Shown here piece by piece: positions 16,448 through 22,621 of a stretch of DNA of 26,488 nt. Numbering within the stretch: position 1 is the stretch's first letter; every line of letters starts with the position of its first letter. Source of the stretch: a virus; the IMG/VR virus record IMGVR_UViG_3300027805_000075, positions 1 through 26,488 of that record, one strand, 5' to 3'. The position numbers were made by a program, and so were the translations under genes. The notes below the pieces were generated by a model. The model worked only from the letters and a program-made list of their open reading frames with translations. It did not search any database and was not told the origin of the DNA.

Positions 16448-17012
16448 GGCCGCAATAAAGCGGTTAGGATATAAGTGGTTTGAAAGCGGCGATTATAATG
16501 TCAACATTGTAGGGATTCGCAATGCTGCCACAGGTGCCAAGGTTACAAATTTATTTGACGATTGGATTTCGATAAGCTGGAAAGAGAAAGGCAAGTGGTG
16601 CTATCAGATTTTTGCAGCCACTACCGAACCCGGTAAGAAAGGAATGCAGGAAGGCAAGGCCAAAGGCGGTGTATTTATTTTAAAGCCCGGCCAATATCGT
16701 GGTTCCCATCAGCTTGGTTTGCATCAAGGCAAATACCAAGCATTGCGCCAATGCGGTGCGCTTCGTGGCTATCGCGACGGCGACAGAGATTTGGAGTTCG
16801 ACTATGTGAACGAGCAGGAAGTTTGGAACGCTGGGGTGAACATCCATAAGGCAGGAACAAATAGCACATACGTTGAAAATTGGAGCGAAGGTTGCCAAGT
16901 GTTTAAAGTGGCGCAGGATTTCGACGAGTTTATGGAGGTGATAAATAAAGCGGCCACACTATACGGCGACCGCTTCACCTATACGCTACTACTTAGCAGC
17001 GATTTGATTTAA
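16416..17012 (+). CDS. Endolysin candidate with an L,D-transpeptidase-like motif
   Basis: A 198-residue soluble protein following two holin candidates. Residues 141-162 hold VNIHKAGTNSTYVENWSEGC, with H144, S157, G159 and C160 arranged like the H...SxGC active site of YkuD-type L,D-transpeptidases; such a fold would act on peptidoglycan cross-links. The N-terminal part (IQIEAAIKRLGYKWFESGDY) may be a binding or lead domain. No signal peptide is seen, so it would need the holin to reach the wall. Its 3' end overlaps, tail to tail, the last 24 nt of the recT-like gene on the other strand. Confidence 0.65.
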   Translation: MIQTPTRIQIEAAIKRLGYKWFESGDYNVNIVGIRNAATGAKVTNLFDDWISISWKEKGKWCYQIFAATTEPGKKGMQEGKAKGGVFILKPGQYRGSHQLGLHQGKYQALRQCGALRGYRDGDRDLEFDYVNEQEVWNAGVNIHKAGTNSTYVENWSEGCQVFKVAQDFDEFMEVINKAATLYGDRFTYTLLLSSDLI

Positions 17013-17567
17013 TTTAGCCACCGCTTCCGGTGCTTCGTTCACGTCGCTGATTTCTTCAACGGCGTGCATACCCATCATAATTTCAGGCGCGTACAACCTG
17101 CCAAAAAAAGCAGCAGCGCGATACATGAGCATAAGCTGCGGCATTGTCTTCCATTTACTGCCCTGCTTAGTCGTCCATCCTTCGGCGGTTGCCATTTCGA
17201 TGGTGATTAACGGGCCTTCCAAAAGTTCGCCAGTGCTGCGCTCGGTTGCATAAGCTTGGCAAGTTGTTGGGGTATTCTTAAATTTCAATGCGGTGAATCG
17301 TCCAGAGCTGTTAAGCGCTGCGATAATAAACGAGCTGCTCCATGACGGGCGGCCGTGAATGATGTGCAAATTCTGCATAACCATCAGCGGACTGGCTCCA
17401 ATCCTGTGCGCCATTTCCAAGGCAACAAGCGTGTTGGGGATGTTGTTTTGATAATCCTTTGGAATCATGGTAGAACTGGATAGGGCTTTTGCCACGCGCT
17501 GGGCGTGTTCAAATGATTGCAAGCTGAAGGTTTCAGCGGTTTCTGTTGTGGTTATTTCGGTTGTCAT
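16989..17567 (-). CDS. RecT-like single-strand annealing protein
   Basis: Recombinase that anneals complementary single strands, working with a 5'-3' exonuclease. The 192 residues carry the RecT family core: SFEHAQRVAKALSSSTMIPK at about 18-37, IGASPLMVMQNLHIIHGRPSW, WSSSFIIAALNSSGRF at 76-91, and SKWKTMPQLMLMYRAAAFF at 137-155. The acidic/Ala C-terminus is short. It is the last gene of the leftward operon, begins in an ATGA overlap with the 64-residue gene, and the RecE-like nuclease lies upstream in the same operon. Its 3' end overlaps the endolysin gene. Confidence 0.85.
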   Translation of the reverse strand: MTTEITTTETAETFSLQSFEHAQRVAKALSSSTMIPKDYQNNIPNTLVALEMAHRIGASPLMVMQNLHIIHGRPSWSSSFIIAALNSSGRFTALKFKNTPTTCQAYATERSTGELLEGPLITIEMATAEGWTTKQGSKWKTMPQLMLMYRAAAFFGRLYAPEIMMGMHAVEEISDVNEAPEAVAKLNQIAAK

Positions 17568-17758
17568 AAATTTTCTATTTCTTTTTTTACTTCATTCCAA
17601 TAGTATAACTCTCCATTGCTTAACATAAATGTAGAATTAGTTAACATTATATTAACCATAATCAATGCACATTCTTTTGTTTTGGTTTTGCTTTCTCGAT
17701 AAGTTAATAACTCATTAAATTTTTCAACTAAATTTTGTGCTTTTTCTTTTGGTGTCAT
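17564..17758 (-). CDS. Small hypothetical protein upstream of recT
   Basis: A 64-residue, helical protein (MTPKEKAQNLVEKFNELLTY at the start; NGELYYWNEVKKEIENL at the end). Proteins with this opening and ending are, to my memory, widespread small genes in Bacteroidota phages and prophages with no known function. Its stop overlaps the start of the recT-like gene by 4 nt. The gene is clearly richer in A/T than recT and the nuclease gene, which suggests a separately acquired insertion in the operon. Confidence 0.6.
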   Translation of the reverse strand: MTPKEKAQNLVEKFNELLTYRESKTKTKECALIMVNIMLTNSTFMLSNGELYYWNEVKKEIENL

Positions 17759-17767
17759 AATTGTTTG

Positions 17768-18016
17768 TTATATGCTATTAATTGGGCTTTCTGTGTTTAT
17801 ATAAATAGGATTCCCTTCAATATCTGTTTCAATTGCTCTTATAGATAAGAATTTTTTGCCGTTTTTTAAATGTACCCAAGCGGACAATTTTAAAAATTTA
17901 TCATCAAATTTTATATACCCATAATAATCTGGAGCTTTTTCAAACTTTTTTACAGGAGCTGGATTTAAATGCCCGCTTCCGTCTAATAATTGTGTAAGAT
18001 ACTTTTTTGTTTTCAT
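17768..18016 (-). CDS. Small hypothetical protein in the recombination operon
   Basis: An 82-residue protein with a Lys-rich N-terminus and a beta-like middle: YYGYIKFDDKFLKLSAWVHL followed by KNGKKFLSIRAIE. The strand pattern recalls small nucleic-acid-associated proteins but I recognise no family. It is A/T-rich like its downstream neighbour. It lies 9 nt upstream of the 64-residue gene and 33 nt downstream of the nuclease gene, in the same direction. Confidence 0.55.
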   Translation of the reverse strand: MKTKKYLTQLLDGSGHLNPAPVKKFEKAPDYYGYIKFDDKFLKLSAWVHLKNGKKFLSIRAIETDIEGNPIYINTESPINSI

Positions 18017-18031
18017 TGTGTTATCATTTCG

Positions 18032-18044
18032 TTGACGTCGTCAA
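18032..18044. repeat. Palindrome between leftward genes
   Basis: TTGACG-T-CGTCAA, a perfect 6+1+6 inverted repeat in the 33-bp gap between the nuclease gene and the 82-residue gene. It could be an operator or a small RNA hairpin setting the level of the distal operon. No T-run follows on either strand. Confidence 0.4.
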
Positions 18045-18049
18045 TATGA

Positions 18050-18799
18050 TTATAAATTTAAATTTAAAGGCATTACTTCGGTTCCGTACTGCGGCCAATC
18101 GTTTAACGACATGCAGCGGCGGTATGTTTCAACGTCGGCTTTGTAGGCTTCGCGGCCTGCTTCAATATCGGAATCAGTTAAATAATAAACAGCGCATAGA
18201 TACGGCGCAGTTTTCTCGATGGCTATTAAAATAAAAGCTTCGGGCATACTACCGGTTGCAGTAACGCCGTCTAAATACATGGCGGCCTGCACATGATATC
18301 GGTATTTACGCACGCTGTAAGCGAATCCGCGCGGGCTTGCGTCATCCGTTGTTTTAATGTCAACAATAAAACCCGAATCGGTAAGCTTATCCAATATGCC
18401 GCGGTAAGGTTGGCCGTCTATTTCCCAATCCAGCTGCCGCTCCGATTCACCAGCGCAAGTTAGCAAGTGGTTAGCCATTGGGTGACGCATTAAACTGCGG
18501 TGCATGGCTTCGATTTGCGCGTCTTGATCGCGTGTTATTATTTCCTTATCAGCATTAGCCTCCGTAAATTCCTGCCATAGTTGTTTCCCTTCCTTGGTTC
18601 GGCGGTCTACCATTGGCGCGATGGTGTAACGCTTTCCCCATTCACTTGGTTCCAATGCACGGCAATGAAACGCTTTACCAAACACAAGCGCTGGCGTGGG
18701 TTCTGGTTCTATATATTCGCCGCTTAAATACTTCCACCAATATAGGTAGGGGCTGCGGTGGATTAGGTCGAGGCGTGATTTACTTAGGTACTGTAACAT
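18050..18799 (-). CDS. RecE-like PD-(D/E)XK exonuclease
   Basis: Probable exonuclease that makes single strands for the RecT-like protein. I start at the ATG at 18799 (249 residues), because the longer frame to 18868 lies inside the upstream gene and adds a sequence unlike the family. The N-terminus reads MLQYLSKSRLDLIHRSPYLY, with ALVFGKAFHCRALEP after it, as in DUF3799/RecE-type nucleases. Catalytic residues are D137 in RGILDKL, D147 and K149 in VDIKTT, followed by YHVQAAMYLDG with Q171. The start overlaps the previous gene by 20 nt. Confidence 0.82.
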   Translation of the reverse strand: MLQYLSKSRLDLIHRSPYLYWWKYLSGEYIEPEPTPALVFGKAFHCRALEPSEWGKRYTIAPMVDRRTKEGKQLWQEFTEANADKEIITRDQDAQIEAMHRSLMRHPMANHLLTCAGESERQLDWEIDGQPYRGILDKLTDSGFIVDIKTTDDASPRGFAYSVRKYRYHVQAAMYLDGVTATGSMPEAFILIAIEKTAPYLCAVYYLTDSDIEAGREAYKADVETYRRCMSLNDWPQYGTEVMPLNLNL

Positions 18800-19127
18800 A
18801 AGTTCTATTATAAAAATCCTTTGCGTCAAGAAAATAATCGGAATCGTTTTTGCCGTAATTAAAAGCATCCTGTAAATGTTCGGCTTCCTGCTGCATTGAT
18901 TCCTGTATAAATTCAGTTATGTAATGCGTAGCGCCAAGGCGTTCAACAGCATACTCAAACACATAATACATGGGAGTTTTAAGTTTCCCAGCGGATAGCT
19001 CACGCTTTAAATGCTCCGCTAAATCGCGCTCGATAAATTTGCCACGCATACGGCCTTCATGCCATACGGTGAACCACCACACGCCATTTATACATGTGCG
19101 GCTTAATACTGCTATTTCGGTTTTCAT
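18780..19127 (-). CDS. First gene of the leftward operon, unknown
   Basis: A 115-residue protein, largely charged and helical, with an aromatic N-terminal beta part (CINGVWWFTVWHEGRMRGKF) and a Glu/Asp-rich C-terminal half (ITEFIQESMQQEAEHLQDAF). No recognised domain. Its ATG follows a TAATATTG box by 4 nt, and it diverges from the HTH gene at 19167. Position ahead of the RecE/RecT-like genes suggests a recombination accessory or early regulatory protein, by inference only. Confidence 0.65.
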   Translation of the reverse strand: MKTEIAVLSRTCINGVWWFTVWHEGRMRGKFIERDLAEHLKRELSAGKLKTPMYYVFEYAVERLGATHYITEFIQESMQQEAEHLQDAFNYGKNDSDYFLDAKDFYNRTYVTVPK

Positions 19128-19128
19128 G

Positions 19129-19159
19129 TTGCAATATTAAAATAAATGTTTTAGATTTG
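19129..19159 (+). promoter_or_regulatory. Rightward promoter of the replication operon
   Basis: TTG at 19129-19131, a 20-nt spacer, then TAGATTTG at 19152-19159 (exact TAnnTTTG), 7 nt before the ATG at 19167. It resembles closely the promoter at 21187-21217. Confidence 0.65.
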
Positions 19160-19162
19160 CAA
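19132..19162 (-). promoter_or_regulatory. Leftward promoter of the recombination operon
   Basis: On the - strand, TTG at 19162-19160, a 20-nt spacer, then TAATATTG at 19139-19132 (one mismatch to TAnnTTTG), ending 4 nt before the ATG at 19127. It overlaps the rightward promoter almost completely. Confidence 0.55.
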
Positions 19163-19166
19163 CAAT

Positions 19167-19349
19167 ATGATTAAGGATTTAAAATTATTAGCAAAACAAA
19201 AAGGCCGAACTTTGAGCAGCATCTGCGACGAATTGAGAATATCACGCTCGATTATACACCGCTGGGAAAAGCGCATGCCGCAGTCATTGGTTATATATAA
19301 TAGATTGAAAGATGCAATTGAGAGATTACCAACAAACCGCCATAACTGA
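19167..19349 (+). CDS. Small helix-turn-helix protein
   Basis: A 60-residue protein with a probable helix-turn-helix: LLAKQKGRTLSSICDELRIS, then RSIIHRWEKR, the pattern of small XRE/Cro-like DNA-binding proteins. It starts 7 nt after an exact TAnnTTTG box and adjoins an inverted repeat in the divergent promoter region, so it may autoregulate and control the leftward operon. Its 3' end overlaps the helicase gene by 38 nt. There is no room for a second domain. Confidence 0.65.
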   Translation: MIKDLKLLAKQKGRTLSSICDELRISRSIIHRWEKRMPQSLVIYNRLKDAIERLPTNRHN

Positions 19350-20664
19350 TATACGGCAGGCGTTCACGCAGCATAGGCGCGTATTATATCAGCTACCCAC
19401 GGGCGCAGGTAAGACAATTATATTTTGCGAGATAGCACGGCAGGCCGTAAGCAAGGGTAAGCGCGTGCTTGTTATCGTGCATAGGCAGGAATTATTACGG
19501 CAAACAATTGCCAAGGTTTCAGCCGCCTGTATTCCTTGGGGGGCAATCGCTCCGGGATATTCGATGCAGTTAGATTGGCCGTTACAGATTGCGATGGTGC
19601 AGACAGCGGCACGTCGAGATATAGGCAGTTACGATTTAATAATATGCGACGAAGCGCATCACGCTGTTGCTGGCAGTTGGCATGCTATAATTGAAACACA
19701 ACCGAAGGCGTATATATTAGGCGTTTCAGCAACTCCGTGCCGTTTGGATGGCAAAGGATTAAGCGAAGCGTTCGATGTGCTGTTAGAAGGCGTTACAATG
19801 CGTGAGTTAATTGAAGCGGGTTATCTATGCGCGCCGAAGGTTTACGCTGCATCGGTGGCCGATGTTTCGGGAGTGCGGAAATTAGGCGGCGATTATAACC
19901 GCGGGGAATTGGACGCGGCCATGGACAAACCGAAGATAACAGGCGACGCGGTGGCTGAATATCGTAAGCTTGCGGATGGGAAACCCGCAATTGTGTTTTG
20001 CGTTTCTGTTCAACATGCCGAGCGCGTGGCTGATATGTTCAGAGCCGAGGGCTACAGAGCCGAGGCCGTAGACGGCAGCCTGCCAGACGACGAACGGAAG
20101 CGCCGCATAAACGGATTAGCAGACGGCAGCGTGCAAGTGTTAACGTCCTGCGATATAGTGAGCGAAGGCACGGATATTCCAGCAGTGGAGTGCGCGATAT
20201 TATTAAGGCCGACACAATCAGAGGCGCTGTATCTGCAGCAGGTGGGGCGTGCATTGAGGCCTGTACCGGGGAAACAGCACGCTGTTATATTAGATCATGC
20301 CGGTAATGTGTTTCGCCATGGGATGCCAACAGCTGCGCGTGAGTGGACATTGGACGGCAGGCCGAAGCAAGCAAAGCAGCAGGCCGTTGAAGCGGTTAGG
20401 CAATGTAAGTTGTGCTATGCGGTGCATCAAGCGGCGTATTGTCCTGAGTGCGGAGCGAAAGCGCCAGAGAAACCGCGGAAGGTAAAGCAAGTTGCTGGGC
20501 AGTTGGTTCCTATTGAGGATGTGGAACGCGCCAAACATCAGGCGAAAGTTGAAGTTTGGGGGGCTAAGTCGTTGGAAGAACTGAAAGCGATTGCATTTAA
20601 ACGCGGTTACAAACCCGGCTGGGCTTGGCATAGATGGCAGATGTATCAGCAGCGGGCAAAATAA
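19312..20664 (+). CDS. SF2 DNA helicase (DEAH) with C-terminal zinc ribbon
   Basis: ATP-driven helicase, probably for replication or recombination. The 450 residues start with the Q-motif-like MQLRDYQQTAITDIRQAF, Walker A PTGAGKT at 29-35, DEAH at 113-116, motif III SATPCR at 139-144, the SEGTDIP region at about 284-290 and motif VI QQVGRALR at 309-316. Cysteines 365, 368, 377 and 380 (CKLC and CPEC) form a likely zinc ribbon. All motifs look intact. It overlaps the HTH gene start-side by 38 nt. RecG/UvsW-type unwinding is a possible role, but the exact substrate is not visible. Confidence 0.88.
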   Translation: MQLRDYQQTAITDIRQAFTQHRRVLYQLPTGAGKTIIFCEIARQAVSKGKRVLVIVHRQELLRQTIAKVSAACIPWGAIAPGYSMQLDWPLQIAMVQTAARRDIGSYDLIICDEAHHAVAGSWHAIIETQPKAYILGVSATPCRLDGKGLSEAFDVLLEGVTMRELIEAGYLCAPKVYAASVADVSGVRKLGGDYNRGELDAAMDKPKITGDAVAEYRKLADGKPAIVFCVSVQHAERVADMFRAEGYRAEAVDGSLPDDERKRRINGLADGSVQVLTSCDIVSEGTDIPAVECAILLRPTQSEALYLQQVGRALRPVPGKQHAVILDHAGNVFRHGMPTAAREWTLDGRPKQAKQQAVEAVRQCKLCYAVHQAAYCPECGAKAPEKPRKVKQVAGQLVPIEDVERAKHQAKVEVWGAKSLEELKAIAFKRGYKPGWAWHRWQMYQQRAK

Positions 20665-20667
20665 AAA

Positions 20668-20687
20668 CAGCCCACGGGGATGGGCTG
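20668..20687 (-). terminator. Hairpin after the helicase gene, better terminator leftward
   Basis: CAGCCCA at 20668-20674 and TGGGCTG at 20681-20687 with a 6-nt loop. Rightward, only a CTTC follows. Read leftward, the stem is followed by TTTTTATTTT, a good terminator tail. It could block antisense transcription into the helicase gene, and may act weakly for the helicase transcript. Confidence 0.5.
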
Positions 20688-20776
20688 CTTCAATAGCCAA
20701 CTCAGTCAATTGGCCTGTTTAATCGTTTACGTTTTTTAGAAGAATAATTTAACGACTGCGCAGCAAATTTAATAAA

Positions 20777-21151
20777 ATGGAACGAGGAAAACAACGCAAC
20801 GAGCCGTTGCCGTCGGTAACGAGCGAAACAAATTTAATGCGCCAAATAATGCTGGCAGTTAGCAAGCTTAAAAACGTGCGAATATTTCGCAACAACACGG
20901 GCTTTGACGCTCAAAACAAGGTGCGCTATGGATTAGTTGTGGGCAGCAGCGATTTAATTGGATGGCAGACCGTTACAATCACGCCAGAGATGGTGGGTAA
21001 ACAGGTGGCCGTATTCGTGGCGCTGGAAGTTAAGACAATTAAAGGCCGCGCAACAGACGAACAGAAAAACTTTGTAAACGTCGTAAACGCCAGCGGCGGC
21101 AAGGCTGCAGTAGTTCGGAGCGTATCTGAAAGCATATCTGTATTGTCATAG
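20777..21151 (+). CDS. VRR-NUC nuclease
   Basis: A 124-residue stand-alone VRR-NUC domain, a structure-specific nuclease of the PD-(D/E)XK superfamily that often acts like a Holliday-junction resolvase. Motif residues are E17 (SETNLMRQ), D59 in GSSDLIG, E84 and K86 in ALEVKT, and Q96 in EQKNF, with GGKAAVVRS near the end. Full length for this family. It follows a 112-bp gap after the helicase gene that holds the hairpin described above and no clear TAnnTTTG box, so it may be read through from 19152. Confidence 0.88.
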   Translation: MERGKQRNEPLPSVTSETNLMRQIMLAVSKLKNVRIFRNNTGFDAQNKVRYGLVVGSSDLIGWQTVTITPEMVGKQVAVFVALEVKTIKGRATDEQKNFVNVVNASGGKAAVVRSVSESISVLS

Positions 21152-21186
21152 AAATGTAATTTGTTTTAAAAATAAAACATTGGGTA

Positions 21187-21217
21187 TTGCAATGTTGAAT
21201 AAATGTGCGTAGGTTTG
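21187..21217 (+). promoter_or_regulatory. Promoter of the small accessory gene run
   Basis: TTG at 21187-21189, a 20-nt spacer, then TAGGTTTG at 21210-21217 (exact TAnnTTTG), 5 nt before the ATG at 21223. The whole stretch from TTGCAAT to TTTGC is close to the rightward promoter at 19129 with about one indel. An A/T hairpin (GTTTTA/TAAAAC) lies just upstream. Confidence 0.6.
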
Positions 21218-21222
21218 CTCGC

Positions 21223-21429
21223 ATGTTACCAATCGAATTTTTACTACTCTACCCAATCAGCCTACCCGTTGCGTTTTTAATGCACAAGGCATGGAACAAA
21301 TTAACCGAGGCAAAGCCTTACGATTACTCAAACCAACCCGACGAGCTGCCAAAGTGGACACCGCAGAATCCTGTGGCCAAACACGCAAGCAAAGAGTTGA
21401 GAAAAATGTACAGAGGGGGGCAGTTATGA
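21223..21429 (+). CDS. Small N-terminally anchored membrane protein
   Basis: 68 residues from the ATG at 21223; an upstream GTG at 21205 is rejected because the -7 box overlaps it. A hydrophobic N-terminal segment at about residues 2-20 (LPIEFLLLYPISLPVAFLM) is followed by a polar, basic cytoplasmic tail ending YRGGQL. No function recognised. It is first in a run of short, overlapping accessory genes and its stop overlaps the next ATG (ATGA at 21426). Confidence 0.55.
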   Translation: MLPIEFLLLYPISLPVAFLMHKAWNKLTEAKPYDYSNQPDELPKWTPQNPVAKHASKELRKMYRGGQL

Positions 21430-21677
21430 GCAACAATAAACAAACTATGAAACTATACACAGAAGAAGAAGTATATAAAGCAATGATGATACGAGAAAAT
21501 CAAAGAATTGGCTTTACAACAATAATGATAGAACATCTAACCCCAATCGAACTACCAAGTGATGAGGAGATAGGAAAGGAATTTAAGCATAGTAGTGAAA
21601 ATTGGGAAGTTAGACAAGCACTTGAAGTAGGTGCAAAATGGATGCGTGATAAAATAGGAGGTAACAATGAGCAATAA
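21426..21677 (+). CDS. Small accessory protein with a GGNNEQ end
   Basis: 83 residues from the ATG at 21426, chosen over an upstream in-frame start at 21291 because it makes an ATGA overlap with the previous stop. Sequence landmarks are MKLYTEEEVYKAMMIRENQR, then ELPSDEEIGKEF and GAKWMRDKIGGNNEQ. Such proteins are, in my recollection, exchanged widely among Bacteroidota phages, with unknown function. The final GGNN codons also form the SD-like GGAGG of the next gene, which overlaps by 11 nt. The gene is A/T-rich. Confidence 0.55.
   Translation: MSNNKQTMKLYTEEEVYKAMMIRENQRIGFTTIMIEHLTPIELPSDEEIGKEFKHSSENWEVRQALEVGAKWMRDKIGGNNEQ
21657..21670 (+). promoter_or_regulatory. SD-start cassette, copy 1
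   Basis: GGAGGTAACAATGA, with a strong Shine-Dalgarno sequence 5 nt before the ATG at 21667. It lies inside the end of the previous gene, where it encodes Gly-Gly-Asn-Asn. The identical 14-mer occurs twice more at 21883 and 22043. Confidence 0.8.
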
Positions 21678-21903
21678 ACAAAGTAGCGTAGAGTGGTTAG
21701 TTGAACAACTATTTGAAAGTGGAGTAGATACAACAAGGTTTATTCCACAAATCCAACAAGCCAAAGCAATGCACAAGGAGGAGATTGAAGAAGCGTTTGC
21801 AAATGGTGTTTATGATGAATATGAATACCACATCAACAATGAGCCAAGAAAAAACACAGAACAATACTACAGCGAAACATTCGGAGGTAACAATGAGAAT
21901 TGA
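21667..21903 (+). CDS. Small accessory protein with a GGNNEN end
   Basis: 78 residues, charged and helical: SSVEWLVEQLFESGVDTTRF at the start, IQQAKAMHKEEIEEAFANGV in the middle and YYSETFGGNNEN at the end. The QAKxMHKEEIEEAF type helix is a recurring feature of unknown Bacteroidota phage proteins. It starts from a strong GGAGG site embedded in the previous gene, and its own last codons carry the same site for the next gene, so the three genes should be translationally coupled. Confidence 0.6.
   Translation: MSNKQSSVEWLVEQLFESGVDTTRFIPQIQQAKAMHKEEIEEAFANGVYDEYEYHINNEPRKNTEQYYSETFGGNNEN
21883..21896 (+). promoter_or_regulatory. SD-start cassette, copy 2
   Basis: Second exact GGAGGTAACAATGA, serving the ATG at 21893. 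It shares an extended flank with copy 3 (AAACATTYGG before and AAT after). Confidence 0.8.
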
Positions 21904-22090
21904 ACTCGTAGATTACGAACACACTTGCGCTGATGGTTGTTGCACAACATACGGATATGACGTGTATGTTAATGGTGAAAAAATTGGAAGCACCAACGGT
22001 TATGATGCCACAGACTTAGTAGAAGTTTTAAACCAAACATTTGGAGGTAACAATGATAATACACTACGACGGGGAACCGATAATAATTAA
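21893..22090 (+). CDS. Small Cys-containing accessory protein
   Basis: 65 residues from the ATG at 21893, the start served by the GGAGG site; longer frames from 21785 lie inside the previous gene. It begins MRIELVDYEHTCADGCCTTY, with three cysteines that could bind a metal, followed by a beta pair (YDVYVNGEKIGSTNGYD) and a helix ending LNQTFGGNNDN. It is a possible small zinc or Fe protein but no family is recognised. The next gene starts within it at 22053, a 38-nt overlap. Confidence 0.6.
   Translation: MRIELVDYEHTCADGCCTTYGYDVYVNGEKIGSTNGYDATDLVEVLNQTFGGNNDNTLRRGTDNN
22043..22056 (+). promoter_or_regulatory. SD-start cassette, copy 3
   Basis: Third exact GGAGGTAACAATGA, serving the ATG at 22053. 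Copies 2 and 3 match over about 26 bp with two differences, so one probably arose from the other. Confidence 0.8.
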
Positions 22091-22244
22091 CGAGCCAGAG
22101 CCGCTGCATTTAAATTTAAAACACCAAGCCAAGGTGGAAGCAATACTAATACTTCGCGAGGATTTCGCCCTAACTTGGAGCGCGATAGCCGAACGCATGG
22201 GAATGAGCGAGGGAGCAATCAGACATTTATTAAACCAAATATGA
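22053..22244 (+). CDS. Small HTH protein (sigma-like or Trp repressor-like)
   Basis: 63 residues from the ATG at 22053. A proline-rich start (GEPIIINEPEPLHLN) leads into a basic helix and a helix-turn-helix: LTWSAIAERMGMSEGAIRHL, the pattern of sigma-region-4-like or MarR-like DNA-reading helices. It may regulate early or late genes, or guide replication proteins. The stop overlaps the ATG of the next gene at 22241. Confidence 0.6.
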   Translation: MIIHYDGEPIIINEPEPLHLNLKHQAKVEAILILREDFALTWSAIAERMGMSEGAIRHLLNQI

Positions 22245-22621
22245 CTATCCAAATAGTTGCGACCTATTTTATAGGAGCTGCCACCGCTTCAATCGTTGCG
22301 GTAATTGTTAACCAACGTTTAGTTGACGCCTTAAAAAAGAAAAAAGCCGAGCTGCGCCACATGGTGCGGCAAGCACATGAGCAGGATATTAAAATCCATG
22401 AGGCCGTAACGCAGTTGGCTTTGATGAAAGACCGTTATATAACGCTTTCAAGCGACTACGACACCGTACACAACAACCGGAAGCACGACGCTCAAGCGTT
22501 GGCAATTTTACAGGAAGATTTTGAGCGATTGAAATTTGAATTTAAAGAGGCCGACGATTTTAGAACCAAGATAAGATTAGCTAAAAAGAAATACATGGAA
22601 AGGAAGCGCAATGCTAACTAA
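22241..22621 (+). CDS. Membrane-anchored coiled-coil protein
   Basis: 126 residues from the ATG at 22241 (an ATGA overlap; upstream in-frame starts lie inside the HTH gene). A membrane segment at about residues 4-22 (IVATYFIGAATASIVAVIV) is followed by a long charged coiled coil to about residue 115 and a basic end. The layout is that of an inner-membrane spanin (Rz-like), but the gene lies in the replication region, far from the lysis cassette, so that role is uncertain. It is followed at once by another membrane protein. Confidence 0.55.
   Translation: MTIQIVATYFIGAATASIVAVIVNQRLVDALKKKKAELRHMVRQAHEQDIKIHEAVTQLALMKDRYITLSSDYDTVHNNRKHDAQALAILQEDFERLKFEFKEADDFRTKIRLAKKKYMERKRNAN

Larger units (their letters stand above)
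19128..19163. repeat. Inverted repeat spanning the divergent promoters
   Basis: GTTGCAA at 19128-19134 and TTGCAAC at 19157-19163 form perfect 7-bp arms 22 nt apart. Each arm covers parts of both divergent promoters, so a protein bound here could control both directions. The small HTH protein encoded at 19167 is the obvious candidate. Confidence 0.6.

Noticed and set aside
21291-21425. Long N-terminal extension of the gene starting at 21426
   Set aside because: It lies in another frame inside the 21223 gene and reads as low-quality basic sequence; the ATGA overlap supports 21426.
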